NCBI RefSeq assembly: GCF_001636295.1 | Contig: NZ_CP014209.1 | Location: forward strand, 3,534,001 to 3,598,000 | Direction: 5' to 3' | Source: Isoptericola dokdonensis DS-3 | GTDB taxonomy: Bacteria; Actinomycetota; Actinomycetes; Actinomycetales; Cellulomonadaceae | DNA length: 64,000 bases | Shown: positions 40,664 through 49,313 of the stretch, one piece after another | Layout: each line of letters opens with the position of its first letter | Numbering within the stretch: the first letter of the stretch is position 1 | Made by a program: the position numbers and the translations under genes | The notes under the pieces: model-generated | Database searches by the model: none | The model's input: the letters and a program-made list of their open reading frames with translations, nothing else | Told to the model about the DNA's origin: nothing

Positions 40664-43600
40664 TCACACTGCACAGATCTCGGCGGACGACGTATCCTCG
40701 CGCCCATGCCCGAAACCGCCGTGCCCGACGCCCCGCCGACCGGTCCCGGACGCCCCCGGATCGTCGCCGCGGTCGTCGCGGTGGTCGGCCTCGAGGCCGC
40801 CTTCTTCATCGTCTTCGCCGCCGCGGTCGCGGTCGAGCTGGTGGGCGGTGGCTCGTCCAACGTGGGCGTGAGCGTCTTCGTCGTCGTCTTCTTCCTGGCG
40901 CTGGCCGTGCTCCTCGCGGGCTGCGCCCGCGCCGTGTGGCACGGCCGCCGCAGCGGCCGCGCGGTGATCATGGGCTGGCAGGTGTTCCAGGTGCTCATCG
41001 GTTTCGCCCTGCTCACGAGCGGCGCGCTCTGGGCCGTGCTCGGCGGCGTCCTGGCCGCGGTGCTCGCCGGCTTCGTCGTCGTCGCGCTCCTGACCCGGCG
41101 CGTCGTCGAGCACACCGCCGGCTGACGCCACCTGCACGGGCGTGACGCGCCCCGCAGACACGAGCGCGCCCCGTCCGGGGCGGGGCGGGCCAGGATCGGC
41201 GACCTCCCCGAGCGCGGTGCCGAGCACCTCGTCCGCACCGCGTTCACCGGGGCCGAGCACCACCCCGGTGCGGCGGCCACGGAGCTCGGCGACCGGTCCC
41301 CGGTGCGCCAGCAGCGCACCCTGCGTCGTGGTGGCCGCGACCAGCGCCACCTCCGTCAGCAGGGTGCCGAGCCGGTCCGCCTCGACGGGGCAGAGCTGGG
41401 TGAGCGCGTCGAGGTCGTCGACGACCAGCACCGGCCGCCCGCCTCGCGCCACCGGCCTGTCGTCGACCTCACCGGGCGGGCCTGCGGCGCGAGCGGGGGG
41501 TCCCGCGGCGAGCAGGTCCAGCAGGGCCCGCACGCCCGCTGCCGTCGGGTCGAACGCCTTCCCGCTCCCGGCGAGCGCGCGCAGCGCGGGGTCGCGGGCG
41601 ACGACGGCCGCCAGTCGTCCGGCGCGGTCGGCGCCCGCGGCGATCGTGCGCAACGTCGTGGTGCGGCCCGACCCGCGCGGCCCCACGACGAGCGCGCCGT
41701 CCGTGACGTCCAGACCGACGGGCTCCCCGGCGTCGCCCCCGATGCCGACGACGACCCACCCTGCGCGTGGCCTCCCGCCGTCCCGGGTCGTGGCCGGCCG
41801 CGCGGCGGCCGCGAGCTCGTGGTGGGCCACGGCGTCGGGCAGCGGGCGCACCCGCACGGGCGGTGTCACCGGGTCGGCCGCCGTCGGGACGCCCACCGCG
41901 GGGAGGGGGTCCGGCAGCAGCACCTGGCACGCCCGCGGCTCACCGGCACCGAGCAGGACCGCCCGGCCGGGCGGCCCGCCCGTGCCGGCGAGGTCGGACG
42001 GCGCGCCGAGCACGGCGTCGGCGTGCCGGTCCGTGCCGAGGGCGACCAGCCGCGGACCGACCCGCGCCGCGACGCCCCCGACCGTGGCTCCGTCCGCCGT
42101 CAGGGCGAAGGCGGCGCCGCCCGCCGCGAGGGCGACGGTCAGCGGGTCCCACGGGTCGTGCGACGACATGGCCGCACGCAGCTCCTCGACGCCGTCGACG
42201 ACGACGAGCACCGGCCCGGCGGGTGCGGCCGGCCGCTTGGCGACGAGCCGCAGCAGCCGGCGGGCGCGGCGCGGGTCGTCGGGCCCGGCGAGCGTGCCGA
42301 AGCCGGGGTGCCTCCGCACGGCGTCCCAGGCTCCCGCGCCGGCGGGCGGGACGAGGGCGTGCACGTGCCAGCCGCGCGCGAGGGCGGCCGTGGCGAGGGA
42401 GAGCAGCGTGGTGCTGCGCCCGGAGCGGGCGCGACCCACCACGGCCAGGTGGCCGTCGGCCGGGTCCCACCGCACGGCGACGCGCCGCTGGCGGTCGGGG
42501 TCGTCGCCGAGCGCGACCGGCAGCGCGCCCGCGACGGCGTCCTCGCCCGCGGGGAGGTCCGCGACGGTCGCCCGGCCGGGCAGCGCGGGCAACCACGGCG
42601 CGGGGCCGGGACCGAGCCCGAGGGTGCGGGCGGCGGCGACCTGGGCGGCGACGACGTCACCCACGACGTCGCGGGACGGGGCGGCGTCTGCCGCGGGCAC
42701 GCCCGTCCCGTCCGGGCGGGGGATCCGGTGCCAGGCCGCCGCTCGTCGCACGACCGGACCGTCGGCCGCGGGGAGCGCCGCACGGGCGCACTGCAGCACC
42801 ACTGGGGCGCCGGCCCCGACCCGCAGGACGGCCCGCCCGGGGGCGGTGACGGGGATGAGGGCGGCCGCGGCGTCCTCGACGACGTCGTGGGAGTCGGCGG
42901 CGTCCACGACGCGCAGCGCGACGCGGGCCGAGACGTTGGCGCGGACGTCGGCGCCCACGGCGCCCGCGGGCCGCTGGGTGGCGAGCACGAGGTGCACGCC
43001 CAGCGAACGGCCCTGCGCGGCCACCCGCAGCAGGCCGGGCAGGAACTCGGGCAGGTCGTCGGCGAGCGCCCGGAACTCGTCCACGACCACGACGAGGCGC
43101 GGCAGCGTGCCCGGCGGGGCGTCGGCCACGGACGCGGCCCGGTGCCCGGCCAGGACGTGCTCGCGTCGCCGCAGCTCGGCGCGCAGCCCGGCCAGGGCGC
43201 GCCCCGCGAGCCCCGGTTCGAGGTCGGTGACCTGACCGACGACGTGGGGCAGGTCGGCGCAGCGGCCGAACGACGCGCCGCCCTTGAAGTCGACGAGGGC
43301 GAGGGCGAGGTCGGCGGGGGAGTGCGTGGCGGCCAGGGCGAGCACGAGCGACTGGAGGAGCTCCGACTTGCCGGATCCGGTGGTGCCGGCGACGAGCAGG
43401 TGCGGGCCGTCGGCGACGAGGTCGAACCGCACCGGGTCGCCGCCCGCGCCGACGCCGAGCGGGACGGACCAGTCGCCGGGGCGTGCCCAGGCGCTGCGGG
43501 GGTCGGTGAGGTCGACGAGACCGGCGAGCGGGACGACGCCGGGCAGGGAGGCGGTGGCGGGATCGACGGCGTCGTCCGTCCCCGGCGGGCCGGGGGCGGC

Positions 43601-44983
43601 CCCGGTCCCGGACGGTGCGAGGTCGGTGGCGCGGCGACCGAGAGCGCGGGCCGCGGCGATCCGGCGGGCGGTGCGCTCGGCGCGGGCCGTCGTGACCCCG
43701 GCGAGCGGGAGGGTCTCGTCGGTGCCGTCGGTGCCGTCGGGCGCGGTGCGGCGGGCGCGGCCGTCGGCGAGCACGTGCAGGGTGGCGCGGCACCACGCCG
43801 GGGCGGGCCGGCCGCCGGTGTCCGGCAGGTGCAGGACGACGGTCGCGCCGCGCCGGACGGCGTCGTCGGCGGTGACGGCGGCCGCGTCGTCGAGGCCGTC
43901 GACGACGAGCACGTCGCCGGCGCCCGGCTCGCCGGGGCGGGTGAGCCAGCGGCACCACGACCAGGCGGGACGGTCGGGCCCGACGACGTGCACGGCGGCA
44001 CCGGCGCCGGCGAGGTCCAGCACGACGGCCCGGGCCGCGGCCCGCGCGAGGTCGGCCGGGCCGGTCACGACGAGGGAGCCGTCGGGCAGGGAGCCGGGGA
44101 GCGTCGGTGCGGCGGCCGGGCCGCCGGTGTCGCGTGCGCGGCGCGCGACGGCGTCGAGGACGTCGCGCCAGGCGCCGTCGGACGCCTGGCACAGGGCCGC
44201 GAACCGGGCAGTGGTCGAACCGGGCGCGCTCCCGGGGGCCGGGGGACGCGGGTCGCCCGCGCGCCGACGGTGGCGCAGGTGCGCGACGACCTGCGGTGCG
44301 AGGGTCACCACCGCGACGAGGGAGAACAGCGCGTACAGCGGCTGGCGCAGCGCGACGGCCAGGGCCACGGACACGACGACGGGGGCGAGCCCGGCGACGG
44401 CCGTCCCGGGGCGCAGCAGCGTCGGGGGCTCCGCCGGCCCCGGCGGCGGCGTGAGGGTCGCGGCGACGTCGCCGGACCGGTGGATCGTGTAGCGGGTCCC
44501 GGCGACCTCCAGGACGTCACCGGGCGGCCAGCGGTGGGACGGGCCCCGCAGCAGCCGGCGGCGACCGGTGACGGTGACCCGCACGGTGCGCGCCCGGCGC
44601 GCCCACGGCGCGGCCACGCGGGGCCGGCCCCGGCGGCCGAGGGTGACGCGGACGTCGCCGAGGACGACGGGAGCCGTCGGACGCAGGGGGAGCAGGTCGC
44701 CCGCCGCCGCGCCGGAGGCCACCGCCACGAACCACGGGCTGCGCAGCGCCTCGAGGTCCGGGTCGGCGGCGGGCGGGCCCACCCGCAGCACGGCGCCCGG
44801 CAGGAGGGGGCGCCGTCCCGCCCGGTCGTCGTCGTGGACGGGCACGCCGTCGGCGGTCAGCGGTGCGTGCGCGAGCTCGGGACGGCGGACGAGGCGCGCG
44901 AGGCGGGGACGCAGGTCGCCGAGCCGGGCGCCGTCGGGCAGCTCGACGTCCTCGCCGGGGACGATGGTGACGCGGACGGGCAT
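40664..44983 (-). CDS. FtsK/SpoIIIE (EccC/EssC-like) ATPase with three P-loop domains
   Basis: This very large protein resembles the motor ATPases of type VII secretion. It has an N-terminal ubiquitin/FHA-like region (residues 1-180), two membrane helices near 195-240, then three FtsK-type ATPase units: 'GTTGSGKSE' (about residue 530) with 'LVVVVDEFRAL', 'GRARSGRST' (about 849) with 'VLVVVDGVEEL', and 'GPRGSGRTT' (about 1098) with 'VLVVDDLDAL'. Units two and three are degenerate, as usual. Recognisable sequence ends near residue 1284 (position 41130, 'VTPVQVASAG'). The frame then stays open for about 155 more residues, antisense to the gene at 40706, and this tail looks like its shadow. No WXG100 or other type VII gene is adjacent. 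ATG 44983 is the start; a terminator of the ABC operon lies upstream. Confidence 0.85.
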   Translation of the reverse strand: MPVRVTIVPGEDVELPDGARLGDLRPRLARLVRRPELAHAPLTADGVPVHDDDRAGRRPLLPGAVLRVGPPAADPDLEALRSPWFVAVASGAAAGDLLPLRPTAPVVLGDVRVTLGRRGRPRVAAPWARRARTVRVTVTGRRRLLRGPSHRWPPGDVLEVAGTRYTIHRSGDVAATLTPPPGPAEPPTLLRPGTAVAGLAPVVVSVALAVALRQPLYALFSLVAVVTLAPQVVAHLRHRRRAGDPRPPAPGSAPGSTTARFAALCQASDGAWRDVLDAVARRARDTGGPAAAPTLPGSLPDGSLVVTGPADLARAAARAVVLDLAGAGAAVHVVGPDRPAWSWCRWLTRPGEPGAGDVLVVDGLDDAAAVTADDAVRRGATVVLHLPDTGGRPAPAWCRATLHVLADGRARRTAPDGTDGTDETLPLAGVTTARAERTARRIAAARALGRRATDLAPSGTGAAPGPPGTDDAVDPATASLPGVVPLAGLVDLTDPRSAWARPGDWSVPLGVGAGGDPVRFDLVADGPHLLVAGTTGSGKSELLQSLVLALAATHSPADLALALVDFKGGASFGRCADLPHVVGQVTDLEPGLAGRALAGLRAELRRREHVLAGHRAASVADAPPGTLPRLVVVVDEFRALADDLPEFLPGLLRVAAQGRSLGVHLVLATQRPAGAVGADVRANVSARVALRVVDAADSHDVVEDAAAALIPVTAPGRAVLRVGAGAPVVLQCARAALPAADGPVVRRAAAWHRIPRPDGTGVPAADAAPSRDVVGDVVAAQVAAARTLGLGPGPAPWLPALPGRATVADLPAGEDAVAGALPVALGDDPDRQRRVAVRWDPADGHLAVVGRARSGRSTTLLSLATAALARGWHVHALVPPAGAGAWDAVRRHPGFGTLAGPDDPRRARRLLRLVAKRPAAPAGPVLVVVDGVEELRAAMSSHDPWDPLTVALAAGGAAFALTADGATVGGVAARVGPRLVALGTDRHADAVLGAPSDLAGTGGPPGRAVLLGAGEPRACQVLLPDPLPAVGVPTAADPVTPPVRVRPLPDAVAHHELAAAARPATTRDGGRPRAGWVVVGIGGDAGEPVGLDVTDGALVVGPRGSGRTTTLRTIAAGADRAGRLAAVVARDPALRALAGSGKAFDPTAAGVRALLDLLAAGPPARAAGPPGEVDDRPVARGGRPVLVVDDLDALTQLCPVEADRLGTLLTEVALVAATTTQGALLAHRGPVAELRGRRTGVVLGPGERGADEVLGTALGEVADPGPPRPGRGALVSAGRVTPVQVASAGGVLDDAPGQERDDDEAGEHRGQDAAEHGPERAAREQGETDEHLEHLPAHDHRAAAAAAVPHGAGAAREEHGQRQEEDDDEDAHAHVGRATAHQLDRDRGGEDDEEGGLEADHRDDRGDDPGASGTGRRGVGHGGFGHGREDTSSAEICAV
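40706..41125 (+). CDS. Four-helix integral membrane protein, unknown function
   Basis: The 139-residue protein has a short Pro-rich N-terminus and four hydrophobic helices ('IVAAVVAVVGLEAAFFIVFAAAVAVEL', 'VGVSVFVVVFFLALAVLLAGCARAVW', 'VIMGWQVFQVLIGFALLTSGALWAVLGG', 'VLAAVLAGFVVVALLTRRV'). I recognise no named family, but similar small membrane proteins are common in Micrococcales. TATCCT lies 7 bases before the ATG, a clear leaderless start, which is the main reason to trust this frame over the open antisense frame of the FtsK-like gene. It is divergent from whiB1. Confidence 0.78.
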   Translation: MPETAVPDAPPTGPGRPRIVAAVVAVVGLEAAFFIVFAAAVAVELVGGGSSNVGVSVFVVVFFLALAVLLAGCARAVWHGRRSGRAVIMGWQVFQVLIGFALLTSGALWAVLGGVLAAVLAGFVVVALLTRRVVEHTAG

Positions 44984-45046
44984 GCGGACGAGCCTGCCGC
45001 CGCGGGCCGCGCGGCGCAGGCGTCGTCCACAGGGCTGTGGACACCA

Positions 45047-45082
45047 CGCGAGGCCGGCACCCGGGTGGGTGCCGGCCTCGCG
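45047..45082 (-). terminator. Terminator after the ABC permease gene
   Basis: Bases 45047-45062 pair perfectly with 45067-45082 (16-bp stem, loop GGGT), 14 bases after the permease stop in the direction of transcription and before the FtsK-like gene. Confidence 0.8.
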
Positions 45083-45095
45083 CGACCTGCCGGGG

Positions 45096-47660
45096 CTACT
45101 CGGCGGCCAGCGCCTCCACCGGGGAGGCCTTCAGCGCCGTCCGGGCCGGCACCACGGAGGCCACCAGACCCGCGACGACGGCGACCAGCAGCACCAGGGC
45201 GACGTCCAGCCACGGCACGGCCAGCGCCACGTCGCCCATGATGCCGAGCGCGGCGGCCGAACCGGCCCATCCGTACACCAGGCCCAGGGCGATGCCGAGC
45301 ACCGCACCGACCCCGGCGATGAGCAGGCCCTCGATCGCGAGCATCCCGCGCAGCTGGGCCTTGGACAGTCCGATCGCCCGCAGCGTCGCCGACTCCCGGC
45401 GACGCTCGATGACCGACAGCGACAGCGTGTTCGCCACGCCGATCAGGGCGATGACGACCGCGACCGCGAGCAGCCCGAGCACGATGGCCAGGAGCGTGTC
45501 GATCACCTGCTCGAAGCTGGCCCGCTCCACGGCCGCGCCGCTGACGTCGGCCACCACCCCGGAGTCGGCGACGAGGTCCTGGACCGTCGGCACCACGTCG
45601 CCCGCGGCGGACACGTCGGTGACGCCGATCCACAGGCCGGTCGCGGACGCACCCCCCGTGAGGGTGGCCACGTCCGCGGCGCTCAGCACCGCGCCCCAGG
45701 TCTCCACCGGTGCAACGACGGCGCGCAGCTCCAGGCTCTGGTCACCCAGGGTGACCGTGACCGTTGCGGGCGCGTCGGGACCGGTCGGCAGCCCCGACCA
45801 GCTCGGCAGCAGGATCGTGCCGGCGGCCAGCTCGGACAGACCGTCGTTGCGGACGACGTCCCGACCGGCTCCGGGGTCGACCCCGACGGCCTCGGGCTGG
45901 TACGGCGCGTCCTCGGCGCCGGGCCAGGAGATCTGCGGGGCGATCGTGGTCACGGGTACGGCCCGGGCGACCCCGTCGACCCCCGCGACCTCGCTGACGA
46001 GCGAGTCCGGAAGAGGCGTGGGGTTGCCCGTCGCGTCGTACTCCGCGGAGCTCACCACGACGTCGACGGGGTACTGCTCGTCGAGGGCGGACGTGAGGGA
46101 CGCGCGGGCGCTCGCGGCGCCGGTCGACATCGTCGCGACGAGGGTGACGCCGATGAGCAGCGCCGTCGACGTCGCGGCGGTGCGCCGCGGGTTGCGCAGC
46201 GTGTTGGCACCGGCGAGGCGGGCCGTGGGCCCGGAGGCCCCGACGAGCCGGACGGCCGTCGAGGTGACCTTCGGCAGCCAGAACACCGCGCCGACCGCCA
46301 CGCCGACGAACGACAGCGCACCGCCCGTGAACCCGGCGAGGAGGCCCGTCTCGGGCTGGTCCGCGAGACCGAGCGCGGCACCCGCGGCGAGCAGGGCGAA
46401 GCCCGTGACGGTGGCGAGCAGGGACAGCACGAGGCGGGCCTTGCCGGCGCCGCGAGCGGCGGAGGGCGCGTCGGCGGGCCGCAGCGCCGCCAGCGGGGCG
46501 ACCCGGGTCGCGGCCCGGGCCGGGACGAGCGCCGACAGCACCGTGACGAGCGTGCCGACGACGACCGGCAGCACCACGGCCTGCCAGGTGAGGGAGATCG
46601 CGTCGGGCAGCGGCACCGGCACGTCCAGCGCGTGCGCGACCCAGAGGGCGCCCTGGCCGAGCACGATGCCGAGCAGCACGCCGCCGACCGACGCCATGAC
46701 ACCGAGGATCGTGGCCTCGGTGAGGACGCTGCGCGAGACCTGCCGCTTGTCGGCGCCGACGCAGCGCAGCAGCGCCAGCGTGCGGGTGCGCTGGGCGACC
46801 AGCACCTGGAAGGTGTTGGCGATGACCAGTCCCGCCACGAGCAGCGCGATGGCCGCGAACGTGAGCGTGAAGACGAGGAACAGGAGGTCCTGGCCGCCGG
46901 TGAATTCCGCGGTCACCCGCTCCGCCCGCTCATCGGTCGTGACGACCTCGCGTGACGCCCCCCCAGCAGCGGCGGCGACGTCCGTGCGGGCGGCCTCGAC
47001 GTCCGTGCCGTCGGCGAGCGCCACGGCGAGCTCGGTCGCTGTGGCCTCGCCGCCGTTCTGGTCTGCGAGCCACTGATCGAACGTGGCGGGTGCGACGGCG
47101 GCCGCCCCGCCCGTCGTCATGTAGGCGCCCGCGGGGTCGGTGACGATCCCGACGACCGTCATCGGCCGGGTGACGGACCGGCCGCCGTCGTCGTCGGAGA
47201 CCCACGTCTCGACGGCGACCGTGCCCCCGACGTCGGCACCGAGCCGCTCGGCGACGTCGGCCGGCAGCGCGATCTCGTCGTCCTGGGCGGGCAGGGTGCC
47301 GTCGGCGACCTCGAGCGGCTGCAGCGACTCGTCGACGGCCGCCACGACGGACTGGTAGACGGTCCGCGAGCCGCCCACGAGGGCGACGCCGACCTGGTCC
47401 ATGACGGCGGTCGCCTCGACGTCGTCGAGGTCGGAGACCGCGTCGACCTCGGCGGCGGTCAGGGGCTCGTCGTACGTGGCGGTCACCACGAGGTCCGCGT
47501 CGGCGTAGCGGGCGGTGACGGCGTCGTACGTGGTGCGGGTGATGATCCCGGAGGCGAGCAGCGTGGCGGTGACGAACGCGGTGCCGATGAGGATGGCGAC
47601 ACCGGCTGCCGTGAGGCGGCCCGCGCTGGAGCGCATCTGCGCCAGCGTGATGCGCAGCAT
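45096..47660 (-). CDS. ABC transporter permease, FtsX/MacB type
   Basis: The 854-residue permease has the duplicated FtsX plan: a first helix near residues 15-35, a large extracytoplasmic domain, three helices around residues 260-410, a short linker, a further helix pair near 430-490, a second extracytoplasmic domain and three final helices ('VIDTLLAIVLGLLAVAVVIALIGVANTLSLSVIERRRESATLRAIG'). Such mechanotransmission exporters move antibiotics, peptides or lipoproteins, or sense envelope stress. The ATG overlaps the ATPase stop (TGATG). The two-component pair upstream on the same strand probably controls it. Confidence 0.93.
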   Translation of the reverse strand: MLRITLAQMRSSAGRLTAAGVAILIGTAFVTATLLASGIITRTTYDAVTARYADADLVVTATYDEPLTAAEVDAVSDLDDVEATAVMDQVGVALVGGSRTVYQSVVAAVDESLQPLEVADGTLPAQDDEIALPADVAERLGADVGGTVAVETWVSDDDGGRSVTRPMTVVGIVTDPAGAYMTTGGAAAVAPATFDQWLADQNGGEATATELAVALADGTDVEAARTDVAAAAGGASREVVTTDERAERVTAEFTGGQDLLFLVFTLTFAAIALLVAGLVIANTFQVLVAQRTRTLALLRCVGADKRQVSRSVLTEATILGVMASVGGVLLGIVLGQGALWVAHALDVPVPLPDAISLTWQAVVLPVVVGTLVTVLSALVPARAATRVAPLAALRPADAPSAARGAGKARLVLSLLATVTGFALLAAGAALGLADQPETGLLAGFTGGALSFVGVAVGAVFWLPKVTSTAVRLVGASGPTARLAGANTLRNPRRTAATSTALLIGVTLVATMSTGAASARASLTSALDEQYPVDVVVSSAEYDATGNPTPLPDSLVSEVAGVDGVARAVPVTTIAPQISWPGAEDAPYQPEAVGVDPGAGRDVVRNDGLSELAAGTILLPSWSGLPTGPDAPATVTVTLGDQSLELRAVVAPVETWGAVLSAADVATLTGGASATGLWIGVTDVSAAGDVVPTVQDLVADSGVVADVSGAAVERASFEQVIDTLLAIVLGLLAVAVVIALIGVANTLSLSVIERRRESATLRAIGLSKAQLRGMLAIEGLLIAGVGAVLGIALGLVYGWAGSAAALGIMGDVALAVPWLDVALVLLVAVVAGLVASVVPARTALKASPVEALAAE

Positions 47661-48484
47661 CAGGCACCCACCCTCGCGTCGTCGGCCACCGGGGTCTCCA
47701 GCGAGCGCAGGGCGTCGAGCCCGGCGAGGACGGCCTCGGGCGTCGGGTCGCTGATCTCGCCGGCGATGCGGCCGTCGGCGATGAGGACGACGCGGTCGGC
47801 GTACGCGGCGGCGGCCGGGTCGTGCGTGACCATGACGATGGTGCGGCCGAGCTCGCGCACGGAGCGGCGCAGGAAGCTCAGCACCTCGGCCCCGGAGCGG
47901 GAGTCGAGGTTGCCGGTGGGCTCGTCGGCGAACACGACCTCGGGCTGGGCGATGAGGGCGCGCGCGATGGCGACGCGCTGCTGCTGGCCGCCCGACAGCT
48001 CGCTCGGGCGGTGCGTGAGGCGCCGCTCCAGGCCGAGGGTGCGGACCAGGGTGTCGAACCACGGCCGGTCCACGGTGCCGCCGGCGAGCTCGACCGGCAG
48101 CGTGATGTTCTGCTCGGCGGTGAACATCGGCAGCAGGTTGAACTGCTGGAACACGAACCCGAGGCGGTCGCGGCGCAGCCGCGTCAGCTCCTTGTCGCCG
48201 AGCGAGGTGACGTCGGTCGAGCCGAGGAAGGCCTGCCCGCTCGTGGCGGTGTCGAGCCCCGCCAGCAGGTGCATGAGCGTCGACTTGCCGGACCCGGACG
48301 GGCCCATGATCGCCGTGAAGCGACCGGTCGCGAAGTCCACGTCGACGCCGTCGAGCGCGCGGACCTGCGCCTCTCCCGACCCGTACGTCTTGGTCAGGGT
48401 GCGGGCGCGCACGGCGGGGCTCGGGGCGCCGGCGGCGCCGTCGTCGAGGGGGACGAACACGGTGGTGTCCACGGGTGTCTCCAC
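47660..48484 (-). CDS. ABC transporter ATP-binding protein, MacB/LolD type
   Basis: The 274-residue ATPase has Walker A 'GPSGSGKST', Q-loop 'FVFQQFNLLPMFTAEQNI', signature 'LSGGQQQRVAIARAL', Walker B 'VVFADEPTG' and the H-loop 'VTHD'. This set is typical of the ATPases that drive FtsX-type permeases, as in MacB, LolD or BceA. The GTG at 48484 lacks a strong ribosome binding site, and a second in-frame GTG at 48472 is possible. Its stop overlaps the permease start. A symmetric operator lies 90-120 bases upstream. Confidence 0.94.
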   Translation of the reverse strand: METPVDTTVFVPLDDGAAGAPSPAVRARTLTKTYGSGEAQVRALDGVDVDFATGRFTAIMGPSGSGKSTLMHLLAGLDTATSGQAFLGSTDVTSLGDKELTRLRRDRLGFVFQQFNLLPMFTAEQNITLPVELAGGTVDRPWFDTLVRTLGLERRLTHRPSELSGGQQQRVAIARALIAQPEVVFADEPTGNLDSRSGAEVLSFLRRSVRELGRTIVMVTHDPAAAAYADRVVLIADGRIAGEISDPTPEAVLAGLDALRSLETPVADDARVGA

Positions 48485-48575
48485 GGTCTGGTGCTGGTGG
48501 CCCCGCGACGGGAGCCGATGACACCACCGACGCTACGGAGGCGGGCGGGCCCGCGTCGTCGGTCCGGGGGCTGGT

Positions 48576-48608
48576 CCTGGAGGCGTCCAGGTCATCCTCA
48601 GGGATGAC
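48576..48608. promoter_or_regulatory. Tandem inverted repeats upstream of the ABC transporter operon
   Basis: GTCATCC (48591-48597) and GGATGAC (48602-48608) form a perfect inverted repeat with a 4-base spacer. CCTGGA (48576-48581) and TCCAGG (48586-48591) form a second, also with a 4-base spacer, sharing base 48591. TAGCGT near 48530 on the minus strand could be the -10. A NarL-type regulator is encoded next door, so it is the likely ligand (inference). Confidence 0.55.
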
Positions 48609-48613
48609 ACGGA

Positions 48614-48631
48614 CCCCGACCGGGGTCGGGG
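48614..48631 (-). terminator. Possible terminator after the NarL-type regulator gene
   Basis: CCCCGACC and GGTCGGGG (48614-48621 and 48624-48631) form a GC-rich hairpin 11 bases after the regulator stop. The loop is tight and there is no T tract. Confidence 0.4.
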
Positions 48632-48641
48632 AGGTCCCTGG

Positions 48642-49313
48642 TCAGGACCCGGGTCGCACCAGCCCGACCTCGTAGGCGGTGACGACGGCCTGCACGCGGT
48701 CGCGCGCCCCCAGCTTGGCCAGGACGCGGCCGACGTGGGTCTTGACCGTGGCCTCCGCGACGAACAGGTCCGCCGCGATCTCGGAGTTGGAGCGGCCGCG
48801 GGCCATGAGCACCAGCACCTCCCGCTCGCGGTCCGTCAGCCCGGCGAGGGCGTCGTGCTGGGCCGGTGCGGTGGCGGCGGGCATCGCCGTGACGAGGTGC
48901 TCCAGCAGCCGGCGCGTGGTGGACGGCGCGATGACGGCGTCCCCGCGGTGGACCGTGCGGATCGCCGCCAGCATCTCCTCCGGCGGGGCGTCCTTGAGCA
49001 GGAACCCGGACGCGCCCGCACGGATGGCCTCCAGCACGTACTCGTCGAGGTCGAACGTCGTGAGCACGACCACGCGGGGCGCGTCCGGGGTCGCCGTGAG
49101 CCGTGCCGTCGCCGTGAGCCCGTCCATGGTCGGCATGCGGACGTCCATGAGGACGACGTCGACCCGGTGGTCGGCGAGCAGCCGCAGCGCCTGCGCGCCG
49201 TCCCCGGCCTCGAGGGACACCGTGAGGTCCGGCTGGGAGTCGATGACCATGCGGAAGCCCGCACGCACGAGCTGCTGGTCGTCGACGAGCGCGACGCGCA
49301 CCGGGTCGGTCAT
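48642..49313 (-). CDS. Response regulator, NarL/LuxR family
   Basis: The 223-residue regulator has a receiver domain with the phosphoacceptor Asp57 in 'VVLMDVRMPTMDGL', 'VLTTFDLDEYV' and 'GFLLKDAPPEEML', and a C-terminal LuxR helix-turn-helix ('LTDREREVLVLMARGRSNSEIAADLFVAEATVKTHVGRVLAKL'). It partners the kinase encoded just upstream, whose stop overlaps its ATG by four bases. It probably acts on the tandem inverted repeat ahead of the ABC transporter operon. The signal is unknown; cell-envelope stress is usual for this arrangement. Confidence 0.95.
   Translation of the reverse strand: MTDPVRVALVDDQQLVRAGFRMVIDSQPDLTVSLEAGDGAQALRLLADHRVDVVLMDVRMPTMDGLTATARLTATPDAPRVVVLTTFDLDEYVLEAIRAGASGFLLKDAPPEEMLAAIRTVHRGDAVIAPSTTRRLLEHLVTAMPAATAPAQHDALAGLTDREREVLVLMARGRSNSEIAADLFVAEATVKTHVGRVLAKLGARDRVQAVVTAYEVGLVRPGS

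Noticed and set aside
45025..45042. Inverted GTCCACAG/CTGTGGAC resembling a pair of DnaA boxes
   Set aside because: Each half differs from the actinobacterial box TTGTCCACA, only two are present, and no replication genes or AT-rich region lie nearby.
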